Positions 23,207-35,989 of a stretch of DNA of 64,000 nucleotides are shown here, one piece after another. Location: NCBI GenBank assembly GCA_948567375.1, contig OX419755.1:42413001-42477000 (forward strand). The letters run 5' to 3'. Source of the stretch: Lunularia cruciata (Eukaryota; Streptophyta; Marchantiopsida; Lunulariales; Lunulariaceae). The notes below the pieces were generated by a model that made no database searches, was not told the origin of the DNA, and saw only the letters and a program-made list of their open reading frames with translations. Position 1 is the stretch's first letter, and each line of letters begins with the position of its first letter. The position numbers were made by a program, and so were the translations under genes.

Positions 23207-23690
23207 GATACTTATGTCCTTGAGTCCTTTAGATATTTTGGTTTCAATGAGTGTATATTGTAGTCTTGGAGACACTCAGTTAAAGGTTGGTTATCATTTG
23301 AAGTTCTTAAATTAAGTAGATGATGAAGGGAGTGGAATTCATGTTAAAAACAGCTAGGGGCTACACCATTTTACTTGGCATGTTTGGTTCTTGGTTTGAT
23401 AAAGTCCAATAGTAGCAACAAAAGGGTTGGGATACATCTATTTGATCTATGTAGACCATCATTTATAACATCCCTAAAGATATAACCAAGCCTCACCTCT
23501 ATATAATATGTATAGCTAATGGTATTATAGATACTCATGTCCCCAAGTCCTTTAGATATTTTGGTTTCAATGAGTGGATGTTGTAGTATTGGAGACACTC
23601 CATTAAAGGTTGGTTATCATTTGAAGTTCTTAAATCAAGTAGAGAATGAAGGGAGAAAATTTCATGTTTAGAATATTTGGAGATTGCACC
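23100..23690. repeat. ~325-bp direct duplication spanning an LTR end and its flank
   Basis: GATACATCTATTTGATCTATG at 23103 recurs at 23431. The LTR terminus plus the flank reading ACT(T)ATGTCC..GAGTCCTTTAGATATTTTGG at 23207 recurs at 23530 and stays alignable to about 23680. The second copy therefore carries a ~105-bp orphan LTR end. Unequal exchange or template switching would explain it. Confidence 0.8.
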
Positions 23691-24737
23691 ATTTTACTTC
23701 GCACTTGCGGTTAATAAACCCAAGAGTGATGGATATGGTAGGCTTAGCTGAAGTTGAAGGGCCATGGTGAACTCTTCTAACATGAATCAAAAGTCTTCAA
23801 TCAAAAAGGAAGTATGAAGCTAAGCTCGAGTGCACTTCCTACTGCAAGGGAGTCTCCTAGCTCTATCAAGTAAAAGATGCATCAATAAGGATTCTAGAAA
23901 GGGTGTGAGTGTGCATATGCTTATTGAGCTCCTCTTGAAAATTTATAGAATTTAGGGATATATAGTATGAAAAGAGGAGGAGTGTTGTACATGCAAGGTC
24001 TAGAAATAAATCTTGAGCTAATTGAAAAGATATTTGGAAATCATAGGTACTTGAGTCAATTCTTGTAATAGGTGGAAATAAAAAAGGCAATTCTCATGTA
24101 AGAACCTATCTACCAATAGAAGGACCACTAGTGCCTATCCTTCTAGGCAATTTGCTAGTGCAATTTCCTCTTGTGATGTGATACACACATCTTCCCACAA
24201 TTAGAAGAAGAGCTATCTACAATTGCCGCCAATCATTTGATAATTGTGAGACCATACATGGTCCTAAGAGTGTGGAGTAGGTATGATGGAAGGAACTACC
24301 AAAGAACTATAAATGTGGTAGGAGTACCTCTATGGGAGGATATGTACACTCTAGGCGTTCAATTTCTTCTTGATAGAGCCACCTCTATTCACTTTTGATT
24401 CACACCAGAGGAGTTTACCACAACCCTTTGGCTTTGGTTAGGCATACTACATCCATCACTCTTGGGCTTACCAAACCACTACCTATGCAGTTCTTCTTTA
24501 GATGGTTAGGGCATACATCTCTTATAATGTGCTATAGGAGGAGAACCTACTAAGGATTCATTATGCCATTAGAGATACAATGGGCTAATCCTACAATCCA
24601 CATGCTCATAGGTTTGGATCAAGCAATGGATGGTCCTACCAAGCCCACCTTACTAGAGAGTAGACATAGATATTATCACTTTTAAAATTGGCCAACATAT
24701 GTTCTATGATATGGTGGTGGTGAACACACTTAGACAG
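23691..24737. other. Non-coding or decayed sequence, no family recognised
   Basis: No long frame. Short stretches read plausibly as protein on the plus strand (for example around 24415-24480, EFTTTLWLWLG), but no domain is recognisable. It separates copy A3 from the next solo LTR. Confidence 0.35.
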
Positions 24738-24742
24738 ACTAG

Positions 24743-25335
24743 TGCAATGTTTCATGGACAAGAGAACCTCCAACAAAAACAGAAGAAAAGAAATACAAGG
24801 CTTCAATTCTCAATATTCTAATGCCACAAAGGAGCACCTTGTCTTTATATATAGCAAAGAAGATCCTCTCAAAGGGAGCTCTATGCTTGGATCAGATTTA
24901 TGGATTTGTGATATGTCAACAAGCTCCATCCTTAAATAAGTTGCATAGATGGGTGACATGTCAATCTTTGTCCTATCTAGTTGGTCAAACAAGTTTTACT
25001 AAAGGGAATATTTGGAGAATATTCTTATAAGAAGCTCAAAATTTCATGAGTGAGGTACCATTGGAAAGCTCTCAAGAAGATAAACATGTGAGGGGAGAAG
25101 GAAATGCTTTTTCTTTCCAAAGGTGGGCAATCTTTCAAATGTTGAAGCCCAAATCATCCATTTAGGCCTCCAAAATTGGCTTTGAAGTTTTTAAGGTGTT
25201 TTTGGCCTGTCCTATGCATGGGAGTACTCTTTTGGTGACACCAAGATCTACTTAGAGCATCATATATAACACATTTCTAGATATTAGCAAACCAATTTCC
25301 ACCTCTGGATAATATGTCTAGCTAATGGTATTACA
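24743..25335 (-). mobile_element. Family A (A2-type) solo LTR, TSD ACTAG
   Basis: 593 bp in reverse orientation, TGCAATGTTTCATGG to ATGGTATTACA. It is flanked by a perfect target duplication ACTAG (24738-24742 and 25336-25340). It holds the single-copy U3 of the A2 type. Internal blocks AAAGGAGCACCTTGTCTTTATATATAG and GTTGGTCAAACAAG match the other family members. Confidence 0.93.
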
Positions 25336-25340
25336 ACTAG

Positions 25341-28250
25341 AGTCTTTGGCACAAGCTAGCATCTAAGCAAGAGTGGCAACAATCATCACCACAAGAAGAA
25401 GGAGAACCACTATGCCCCATGGCTTGCCTCCAACAACTTTTTTCCCCTAGTAGTGGAGCTTTTGGCCACCTTCATCATCAATTGATGGTCTCCTGCAAGA
25501 GGCGGCATGCAACTCACTATAAAGGAGAAGCTATTTCACTTTCTCACATACCATGCTTACCTTGTCTTTTTCTATGTCACCCTACAAAGATCACAAGCTC
25601 TAATTCTTCATCAATGAGCATCAATAGTAGGCATGCACGGGTCACTCCTCTCTTCACTTTTGCTAGACATAACATTGGAGGATCTATATCACACTATTTA
25701 AATATAGTACCTTTGTCACTTAGATTGCATCATTCTAGTGTTGGTGTTGCTATGTAATGATTAGTTCTTTATACCACAAGGGCATTGGCTTTGGTTTCCA
25801 TGTATCTTTTTTCAGTCTTTAGTCGGGTTGGACTTGGACCCTTTTTTCTTTATACATCTTTTAGTGCACTTGTATTCCTTCTCTCCTTTTCCAATGGGTT
25901 ATATTTTTGGGCTTGTTGGCCTTTATTTGAAGAATACATTAAGTGAGCTTCAGTATCTCTTATTGGTTATCCCATTTTCTTGCCTTGGGTCTTCAAAATA
26001 GAACCCTTATTTATTCATTGTGAGACTATATTGATGCAAATGGAACAACAAGAACTATGTCTCCTTTTATATTTACTTTGTATTCTTGGTATCTGAATTG
26101 CTATTACCAAACATCATAATAAAGCAATAGAAATGTTTCACTTTGAAGATGAAAAATCAAGGCTACCCCACCTCCTTGTAATAAATGAATGTCCAACAAA
26201 GAAACAATAAAATTGGAAAATTTTAACATCTTTATCTTATTAAATGTGTTTTTAAATTTATGACTCATTGTTTCATCATTTGATTGTTTGTGGTTACATT
26301 TGTTGCTGAGATTTTGCACTCCAAGTTCTGCAATTTTTTGTTTTTACCTTGAGCAAATTCTTGCAAAAAGAGGCATGGAGATGAAGCACTAGGATCATGT
26401 TTGGTTTTCTGTATTAAAAATCTTGCCACTACAATGCCAACAATGAAAAATGTAAGGGATGAAAATGCAACTTGCCTCAAAAGGTAGTGATATATAATAG
26501 AACCATGGAATTAAATAGGTTCCCTTGCACTGAGAAAACCTCTAGCATCTAGTTTACAGAAAGCAACCAAGAATTATCCCAATAAGTTCTAAAAATGTTC
26601 TTGGCATAATATCAATTATTTTTGAGGTCAAAATTTTGAAAAATAACAAAGCTTAGAATCTTGGTTCTTATATCTATACCCAATGATGTCTCCTTTTAGC
26701 TGAACTGATTTCTCACATCTAATTCAAGGGAACACCGTCATTATCATAATCTTTGCACTCTACTCAACAATCATGTCATTGGCTTTTAGACTTCAGGTCA
26801 CCAGAACTAATGACACAATCCTCAGTCCCATGATTGAACCAGATCTTGGATCAAGAGTTGGCATTGCTTGGGAAGGACAATTTACATAATTTTTCAATTT
26901 GATCCTTTTGCACTAAGTAAAATTTCTCTTTTGGCATCAAAATACTCATAAAATTGAGCTACCATTTTTCAAGTTGATTGAATTAAGAGACAATTCAAAG
27001 GCCCATAGTGCATATTGCCATACCTTGAGCTTACTCCAGAGTGCCAAGTGCAAACTATATTAACTCAACATAGATGATATTTTCCCAATGCACACTCAAT
27101 GTATTTTCCCAATGCACACTCAATGTAAGTTTATACCATTTTGCATTTTTGAAACATTATTATTTAATTCACTAAATCTAGGTTCAACCTGTCCATTGGG
27201 TGGTAAATCCCAAAATGTAGATGCAAATATATCCTCATCTATTATAGTTTTAGCTTTGTCCTTTATAGATACTAAGGTGTTTCAATAACAAGTTTCAGGC
27301 TTCTTGTAAATATCACATGAAAAAATTCATGGATATTGTAGGAATTTTTATAGATGATGAATTTTAAACAGATGATCAACATCAAGAGCTCTTCATGTTT
27401 ATGGAGACATCTAGAGCTCTTCTGATTCATGGAGAAAATTTAATGGTGCATGTCAAAAGGAATTTTATTTAATATCAAATTCAAATTAATGAAAAAGTGA
27501 AAGAAAAATTCAAAGAGTACTAGAACAAAGAGAGTGACGGAGAAGAAAAGATTGTTGAAACAAGAGTGATGAGTGAATAGAAAAGAGAGAGGATTGTGGA
27601 CTGTCATACAAGAGTGATAGAGGAGAGAAGACTTACAAGGAAGAGAGGAGATTTAAATGTCTATGATAGAGAACCATTTTATTTAGTAGGTTGGTAACAT
27701 TGCTATTGTGAGGGGTTTTGCTCTCTATCAAGCCAAGAATGCTATTGAGAGCTGGGGCTCTTAGTGTTATTGAGGGGTGGTGCTCTCTTGTGAAATCAAG
27801 AGGAGCCCTTTTAGGTTGCAAGATATCAAGGGATGGAGCTCTCTAAGGTCATGACCTTGGGATTATCCATGTATCCCATGTCAATTTACAAAAGGAGTTG
27901 AGTAATGAAATCAAAAGATGCATGCGTAGTTGAGAGAAAACTTGCAACTAGGAATTTGAGAGAGAAAAGGGAATCCAAATCTGGCTATGAGATGGAGAAA
28001 AAATCATTCATCAATCTGGTCAAGAAAAGCATGCATAGGAAGAATGCCAAATTTCATGTGGTTTGGCCAACATTTGCATATGTCCACAATTGCACAAGGA
28101 TTTTTATTCACTCTTGAACTATCAATAAAGAATTATTAAACAAGAACTATTTAAGTCTATTTTGACTACCAACTCTACACATATTTATACTCTTGTTTAG
28201 GAGACACTTATCTAGTTATGGAATCATATAGTGTAGATTGATCTTGTATC
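25341..28250. other. Non-coding stretch, no gene recognised
   Basis: Moderately AT-rich. Open frames such as 25419-25757 lack recognisable domains. A tandem pair CAATGCACACTCAATGTA/TTTTCCCAATGCACACTCAA sits at 27080-27125. Purine-rich sequence with AGAGAGAG-type stretches lies at 27520-27650. Nothing supports an intact gene. Confidence 0.4.
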
Positions 28251-28256
28251 TAAACC

Positions 28257-28960
28257 CCAAATTTTTTGGTACCAATTGAAACATATCACTTCACTTAGTT
28301 CTACAAGTGGAGTGTCATGCAAGTAGCCTTCCCATAGGTCCCACAATCTCATGCTTTTAGGTCTTGGAGCCATGAACAAAGGAGATTTGCCCATAAGTCC
28401 CACACCATGCATGTAAGAGCCATACCCACAACTCCCGTAATGGAATCTCACAATTCTCATAGGACACATTTGTCCTTAACTTTGAGTGAGCATAATTTTT
28501 TCTAGAGCTTTTTCTTATGATCTTGGTGTGGATGGAAACATATGAAAAGACACATCCAAGAGATAAGGCATGCCTCATTTGCATTTGTATTCCCAAAGAT
28601 GTGGGTCGTGACTGATACCAATTGATATACATCACCTTACTCAATTCTACAAGTGCAGGAGGCATACAAGTAGCCTTCCTACAGGTCCCATGCCTATAAG
28701 TCATGGAGCAATGCTCATAGGTCTTGTAGCCATGCCCGAAGGTCCTATGCTTGCAAGTCCTAGAGTCATGCACCTAGCACACAACTCCTATAAGACACAT
28801 TTTTCTTGAACTTCAATTGAGCATAAGTTCTTTTCTAAAGCTTCCTTTTTCATGATCTTGGTGTTAATGGCAAGCCTTTGGAACAAAATAAGGCATTCTT
28901 CATTTGCATTTTGTATTCAAAAAGATATGGGTCTCAATGTGAGATATTTTTCTATCCACT
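28257..28960. repeat. Tandem duplication with ~345-bp period
   Basis: Two diverged head-to-tail units. TACCAATTGAAACATATCAC at 28271 corresponds to TACCAATTGATATACATCAC at 28616. GAGCATAA..TTTTCTA(G/A)AGC and GATCTTGGTGT recur in register, and each unit ends with TTTGTATTC..AAAGAT(G/A)TGGGT. Within each unit a ~21-bp motif (CATAGGTCC, CATAAGTCC, AGGTCTTG..GCCATG) is itself repeated. Confidence 0.85.
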
Positions 28961-30285
28961 CCCATAAATAGAATCTTGTAATGTGAAGATTTGTCTTGTA
29001 CTTACACTTCTACACTCCCATAGAAGATTTGTCAATGTTTTGACTCTTAACATTCCTGTGATAATTATCTCATAGGATATTCTAGTAAGAACAAGACTCC
29101 ACACTCGACAATAAGCTCTTGAAGTGAGCTAAAATGTGATAGTGACAATGATGCATACATGTGGAAAGAAAAGGATGAGTGTTTAGAGGAAGAATTAGAT
29201 ATAGACATGAAAAATATCTCTCTAGCAACCAACCATGTTTTCTGTCAAGAAGAAACAAGAGCAATAGCATTATATACATATCTTAATTTTAATAAGCAAG
29301 TAGTGTTTTTGAACCACCAAGGTTTGGTTGGTTTTGAAAGCTTAAAGCTAGTGATATTAGATTTCCTACGGTTTGACAAAGACAATTCATGTAAAAAGAG
29401 CATTGATCTTGTGTCTATGTCATCTAGTGACATTAGATTTGCTATGGTTTTGACAAAGATGATTCATTTGAAAAGAGTATTATATAGATCTTGTATTTAT
29501 GTTGTCTATATGTGTTAGTTGGTATTTGTATTAGGAAGGTTTTGCTCTACACTATGAAATTCATATTTACTACATGATACTAAGATATTAAAATATTAAT
29601 ATTTTTAATAGAAGGAAGGTATAAGCAGTCCAAAGATATTAGTATATATAATCAAAACAAGGTATAAGCAAGGTATATTTAAACATATTATACCCATGAA
29701 AATAAAAAATAACAAAATTTTAATGAATTTTAATTTTAATTTAACATATGCTTTTTTAACTAAAAACTTGTAATGAATGAATGATATATTCATATTTCTC
29801 TAATTGAAAACTTGTACTAAGTGAACAATATAATCATACTTTTCTAGCTGAAAGCTTATATTGAGTGAGCAATAAATCAAGAAGCCCAATAGGCAGAGCA
29901 TACATAGGAGGTTTCACTTTTAGAAACTATGAAATACTCCCGTAATTTCTAACAAGAGGTCCCAATACAGAAACTGGCTATTTATGATTGGGCTCCACAA
30001 AAATTTAAGGTTTGAGTTTTCTTTTCATTTATTACAAATTCTGGCTTGGCTTTTTGGTCATTATGGACTATTATACCTCATATAACACGTAAACATGGGT
30101 CATGAAAAGCATGACTCATTTAAATTTAGAAGGCTACATGAGTATCTTGTGTAAGATCTAAGTACTCCACTAACAAATCTAATAGCCATCTATAGGATGT
30201 CCCCTAGATATTCCATTATTTTATTTTATGGTTGCCAATAACCTTAAAGTGAAACCTCCTAGTGAATTTGAGAACCCAATTGTTA
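28961..30285. other. AT-rich stretch with two small tandem repeats
   Basis: A ~77-bp unit is repeated at 29349-29425 and 29426-29515 (GTGAYATTAGATTT..TTTGACAAAGA). A ~46-bp unit occurs three times at 29752-29880 (CTAATTGAAAACTTGTACTAAGTGA and variants). The frame at 29159-29518 (119 codons) spans the first repeat and resembles no family I know. Very AT-rich at 29580-29760. Confidence 0.5.
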
Positions 30286-31790
30286 TAAATCAGAGTTTTG
30301 GGGAGTTAAAAATTGAATAGGAAGGATAGAGGAAGGAGAGAACTTTCAAAAATCAAGAAACCTAATAAGCAAAGCAAATAGTGAATTTGAGAAGCCAAAT
30401 GTTTGTAAATCAAAGTTTTGAGAGTCATCCGTTGAGTAGGAAGGAGCAGAAAGGAAAGAGCCTTTCTTTCTTAAATTTGAGAGGTTTGGAAATGTAATAC
30501 TCTGAGGACAAGAGAAGAGAGAAAATATAGATTTCACACTCAAGCCTCCGGTGCCCCAAAGGAGCACATTCTCTTTATTATATAGACAAAGAGTATCTCC
30601 TCCTCCTCCACCATAGGATTAGGCACATAGCTAGGTGACATGTCAGCAAGCTCCACCCTTGGATTACTTACTTGGATGGGTGACATGTTTGTCATGATCC
30701 TATTTGGTTGGTCAAACAAGCCTTGACCAAAAGGAATCTTTTAGGGAATCTTCATGTAGGAATCTCAAAATCATGTGGGTGAGGTACTGTTGGAAAGCTC
30801 TCAATGAGACAAACCAGGGGAAAAGGAAGGCTAGCCTTTTCTCTATTGGGAGTAATCTACACATTTTTGAGGCCTAATTCATCTATTTAGGCCTCTAAAT
30901 TTATCTTCAAAGATTTAGGCATATTTTGGTTCATACGCTATTAGTAGAAGTCCCCTTTTGGTGATACCTCTTTCTAATGTATTTAGTCCATCATATGTAA
31001 CATCCTTCTAGATGTTACCAAACCAATTCTTACCTTTAAATCATATGTCTTAGCTATTGGTTCTAAGGTTTTCAAGTCTATTTTGGTTTTTTCCCTATTA
31101 TTAGAAGTACTCTTTTGGTGATACTTCTATCTGATCTATTTTAACCATCATGTACAACATCATTCAAGATGTTAATAAACAAAATTTCACATCAAGATCA
31201 TATGGCTAGCTCTTGGTATTACAAGAAATGATCTGTTGAGCAAGCAAGAGGAAGGAGAAAGGAAAGAGGAGATCTAACTTTCAAAAATCACATGGAGTCT
31301 TATTGGTTGGGGATTGATATGTTGAAGGAAGAGTAAGGAGAAAGGAAAGAGGAAAACATAACTTTCCAAAATCAAAGCGAGGTTTATTTTTTAAAGTGAA
31401 AGTAACCACATAGAAAACATGAAGGACGGGAAGACCACATTGAAGCATACAAGAGTGAGACAAAAGAGGTAAATATATATCTAAGCCCCAATAGTATTGA
31501 TATGCTTTATTGGGTCAAGAGTGACCTATTTAGGGAAGAGGAAGCAGAAAGCAAAGAAGAGGAAAACCCAACTTTCTAAAATTTGGAGAGAGGCTTGTTG
31601 GCTCAGGAGTGATTTGTTGAGCAAAAAGGAAAGGGAGAAGAAAGGAAAAGGGAAAGCCTAACTTTCAAAATTTTGGGAATCCAATAGTCTCCACTACCAT
31701 TTACAAAGTTGTTGTATGGAAGTGATTTGTTGAGCAAAGAGTGAAATTCAAGAGTGATCAATTGGGAGCAATCAACAATATCCTTAAAAT
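30286..31790. repeat. Degenerate tandem array (~100-bp units), interrupted by a solo LTR
   Basis: Diverged repeats of a unit containing GAGGAAGGAGAAAGGAAAGAGGA, CTAACTTTCAAAAATC and TTTGTTGAGCAA flank the LTR at 30493-31223 (copies near 30320, 30430, 31235, 31330, 31545 and 31620). A foreign-looking block at 31385-31480 recurs at 57650-57745. No coding potential was recognised. Confidence 0.6.
30493..31223 (-). mobile_element. Family A (A1-type) solo LTR
   Basis: 731 bp in reverse, TGTAATACTCTGAGG to CTTGGTATTACA, with the A1 internal duplication. Flanks GGAAA (30488-30492) and AGAAA (31224-31228) form a target duplication with one G/A change. It sits inside the purine-rich tandem array. Confidence 0.92.
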
Positions 31791-31925
31791 TTTATTAATT
31801 CTTGAGTCCTTGTGCACATGTGTATGTTCCTTGTGAATATTTTGGACTCATCTACAAGATTTGTCTGGCCAATTCAACCATTTATACATACATGCATGCT
31901 TTGGATAAAAAAAAACCCCATTTTT

Positions 31926-32662
31926 TGTAATACTCCAAGGACAAGAGAAGAGAGAAAACACAGATTGCACATTCAAACATTCGATGCCCCAAAGGAGCAC
32001 CTTCTCTTTATTATATAGACAAAGAGGATCTCCTCCAAGGAAGCTCCACCATAGGATTAGGGACACAGATAGGTGACATGTCAGCAAGCTCCACCCTTGG
32101 ATTACTTACTTGGATGGGTGACATGTCTGGTCTAGGTCCTATCTGGTTGGTCAAACAAGCTTTGACCAGAAGGAATCTTTTAGGGAATCTTCCTATAGAA
32201 ATCTCAGAATCACATAAGGTACCATTGGAGAGCTCTTGACGAGACAAAGTAGGGGGGAGGGAAGGCCAACCTTTCCACTACTTGGGGGGGAGGATCTATA
32301 CATTTTCGAGGCCTAACTCATCCATTTAGGCCTCCGAAATTGCCTTCAAAGATTTTAGGCATATTTTGGTTCCTACTCTATTAGTAGAAGTCCCCTTTTG
32401 GTGATACCTCTTTCTGATATATTTAGTCCATAATATGTAACATCCTTCTAGATGTTACCAAACCAATTCTCACTTTTAAATCATATGTCTAGCTATTGGT
32501 TCTAGGGTTCTCAAGTTTATTTCAGTTTCTACCCTATTAGTAGAAGTACTCTTTTGGTGATACTTCTATCTTATCTATTTTGACCATTATGTATAACATC
32601 ATTCTAGATGTTACCAAACCAAATTTCACATCTAGATCATATGGCTAGCTCTTGGTATTACA
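31926..32662 (-). mobile_element. Family A (A1-type) solo LTR
   Basis: 737 bp in reverse, TGTAATACTCCAAGG to CTTGGTATTACA, with the internal duplication. Flanks TTTTT (31921-31925) and TTTAT (32663-32667) differ at one base. The target is one copy of a ~65-bp repeat: CATTTATACATA..CTTTGGATAAAAAAAAACC occurs on both sides (31880-31915 and 32690-32725). Confidence 0.9.
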
Positions 32663-35600
32663 TTTATACATGTTAGTGAAACCCCATTTATACATATGTC
32701 CATCCTTTGGATAAAAAAAAACCAAGCAAAAACCTGGGAATACTCCACCTAGTGTTTTTCAAAAGAAACTTGGGTAACCTGCTAAGACCCATTGATACTT
32801 AGGCAAAATAAGCAATAACATTATGGAAGATGGAGGAGAAAAAATATAAAAAATTGAAAATCTTTGTGTGTGGTGGGGTACAAGATTTAAATCAAATTAC
32901 TCAAGACCTTGCAGTTCTCTTACCAAGTATCATTCACTTTAGAGCTTTCTAATCACATTCCTTGATAATAGGGAGTTTCAAATTCCAAGATTCCAAAATT
33001 ATAAGGGTAGAGCTTTGAACTGCATAAAATATTATACAAGTTGTAATAAAAGTGAGTGGTCCCAATAATGAATGGTCTTGTATAGATTTTTATGTGTATC
33101 AAAAGTAGATTAATGGAGGCAAGGATTTCAATTTTACATTCTATGGCTAGTTTATCATGAAGATGTGGGACTTAATTATCTAACTATATGGGAGTTAACT
33201 ACCAATGCACTTTGGAGCTAATTCTTACTACCCATGTTACACTAACCATCTATATTAAGCCAGATTTAAGTGCAAGAGGGATTGTAATGGAAAACCATGT
33301 GTTGAATCTGGTTTGAAAATCATCCCATATCCTTCTACCAATTTGAAAGAATAGTCTCATCTCCTTGGGCTCGCATCTCATCATGCATCTCTAGCAAGTT
33401 AGAAGGTGATTGACATTTCAGGCGGATTAGAATTGTTCCTAATGCTAAACAATTTGAAGGTTTTTCTTTTCTTCTTAGAAGGTGTAAGAATTGATGAGTA
33501 AACACACAGCCTATTGTCCCAACAATAGATAATATTGACATACAACATAATATAGAAATAGAGGTGACATGTGAAGATGTTAGAATTGGTGAGTAAACAC
33601 ATATTCTATAGCTTGACCATCTTGACATTATATAGTAATAGAGACCACATGGGAAAATGGAAATCAAAATCTATATTTTCTTCTTATACTTTAGAAACAT
33701 GAATGAATATCCTATTCCCTTTACTTTTCAATCTGAATTTGCTCCCATCCTTCCTCTCCCAGTTTAAATACAAGAATTACTTGAGAAGATCGTTGCTTCT
33801 GTCCCAATTTTTCATTCAAACACAACAAGCAAAGATCAAAGGGTGTTTTTGTGCAAGCATATGGCAATGGTGTGTCCAAGTTACAATCCACACATCAAGT
33901 AGCAGTTTGGGAAAAACAAAAAAGGTCAAAGATTATCAACTTAGGATGACTTATCACCATGACTCACAAATACTTGATTATTTGGAGGATTTGAAGCACT
34001 TAGTAAGATCTATTAAGGAAATAGTAAAAAATTAGTCCAAAAAGGCAAAATATTCAACTACATTGCCACTTACTTGGTTTGACATAGGCAAGGATTTCCA
34101 CTCTCTGTGAATGTTGATAGGCTTTACAACAAATGGGCAAGATACAAGAAATCATATGAAGATTCTAAAGAATGGAAAAACAATTGCATTGTGGAGTGTC
34201 TCATAGACAAGGACTCAAAGCAAGGATGAAAAAAATTGAGGATAAAGTCAATCATCTTTGTGAAAGAATGGATTAAATATTGGGGTGTAGAGCAAATATA
34301 GCTCCCCCTATATTGGTTAATATTAGTGTGGAGGAGGAAAATTGGTTCAACATATAGAACATGCCATCTTTTCACACCACTAGAGCAGGCCAATGACAAA
34401 ATGAATAAAAATAATCTTGGATTGCATGTGGAATGCTAACAATTCATGTGCTAACAATTCTTGTTAGCATCTCGAGCACCCAAGGGCCCTTGGATTGTAT
34501 GTGTACATTTTGAATTGTGAATGTGTGTCATTGGGAGTTCTAGAGGAGGAGGTTATAGATGAGGATAACAATCCTTGTTTGAAAAAAGCCAAAGCCAAGC
34601 AACACTCACATACTTCATGAGCAAAAGAGAATCACTCAAGAAGGAATGGAGCAGCAAGAATGACAAGAATAGAGGAGAATCAAAGAGGGAGAGAGTCAAG
34701 AATTTCATAAGGAGGATCCAACTAGAGATACACCCAAGGAGAAAGAAGAGCATGATAATGCAAAAGAAACATCCAATGAGAAGGAAGTTGATTCTTGAAA
34801 GAGGAAATGGAACTAAAAATCTCCCAAGATAGCCCCAACATTCACACTTGGTCTAGCTTCATTGTTGCAAGATCTAACATCTCACACCAAATTGAGAATA
34901 TGATGAATAGAATCCAAGGAGAGATGTAAAATAACATAGATTGAAGCTTTGCTAGTGGCAAATCTTGAGAAAAACAAGAAAGAATTAGAGTTATAGAAGA
35001 TCCTACAGGTAGAGAAAATTAGATGCAAAGTAAAAAAGTTCCAAATTAAGAAGAGTGAGGCCAAATCAAAATGCTTTTATGCGAGGACACTTGAACTAGC
35101 TTGTGCATGAAAATCTCCAAAGGAGATTAAATTTTTTATTACCATATTATCAATTATAGATTCAAAAAATTATGATGGCTCTAGTACCATTTACAATGTG
35201 GACCCCTAGTTCCTTGTACTTGATTATTGTCCAAATTCAGTTCCTTGTGGTAGTTGGAATGAGAATGAAGAATAGCCCAGAGATGGGAAGTGTAGTTAAG
35301 AGCCCTAGTCCCTTCACCTTGTGCTTGATGGAACAAGAGTGACAAATAGACAAGAGTGTGAGAGTTTAGAGTTCTAATATGCCCAATGTAACCCTCTATT
35401 ATATATAAATTTTACCAAGTTGTTCCAAGCATCCAATATACCGCATGTTTCTTATTTGTTTGGTAATGATTATTTCTATATTTCCATATGAATCATCAAG
35501 CAATTCTCTTGTTGTATAATTCATCCATTTGTATATGCATAATAAAATAATTTGATTATGATAGTAGAACTATGTAAGAAGAGAAGAATATGAGAACTTC

Positions 35601-35985
35601 AAAGCTACTAAACTACAAACTACCAAAGGCACACTCCTCTTATCTAACACTCATGTTTGATAAATGTTTAAATCCTATAACACAAAGCATCCAAATTTTG
35701 AGAGCACTACTATCCTTATCCAAACACTTGGTTTGCATGGATCCAAACACTTAGTTTAGTTCAACCCGTGCAAACCACCAAAAGTTTGTATGGACTATGC
35801 AGGCCACATTCCAAATGTATGCATGTGAGTATACTCTACACTATACTCCACACTCTCCATTTTCAAGTTGATTAGAACAATATAAAGCTCAACACATGTT
35901 CATATAAATAATGTCTATCAATATTTCAAGTTTGAAAGAAAAATATATAAAGTATATAAAAGAGGAAAAGGGTGTACAAAATATA
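32663..35985. other. Mostly non-coding, with decayed protein-like stretches
   Basis: At 33483-33577 and 33578-33660 a ~95-bp unit is repeated (GAATTGATGAGTAAACACA / GAATTGGTGAGTAAACACA). At 33930-34400 plus-strand frames can be pieced together (ILDYLEDLKHLVRSIKEIV, TLPLTWFDIGKDFHS, KIEDKVNHLCERM). Lysine- and glutamate-rich, coiled-coil-like pieces follow to about 35100. It looks like a dead gene or element of unknown family; no diagnostic motif was found. Confidence 0.35.
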
Positions 35986-35989
35986 AAGG

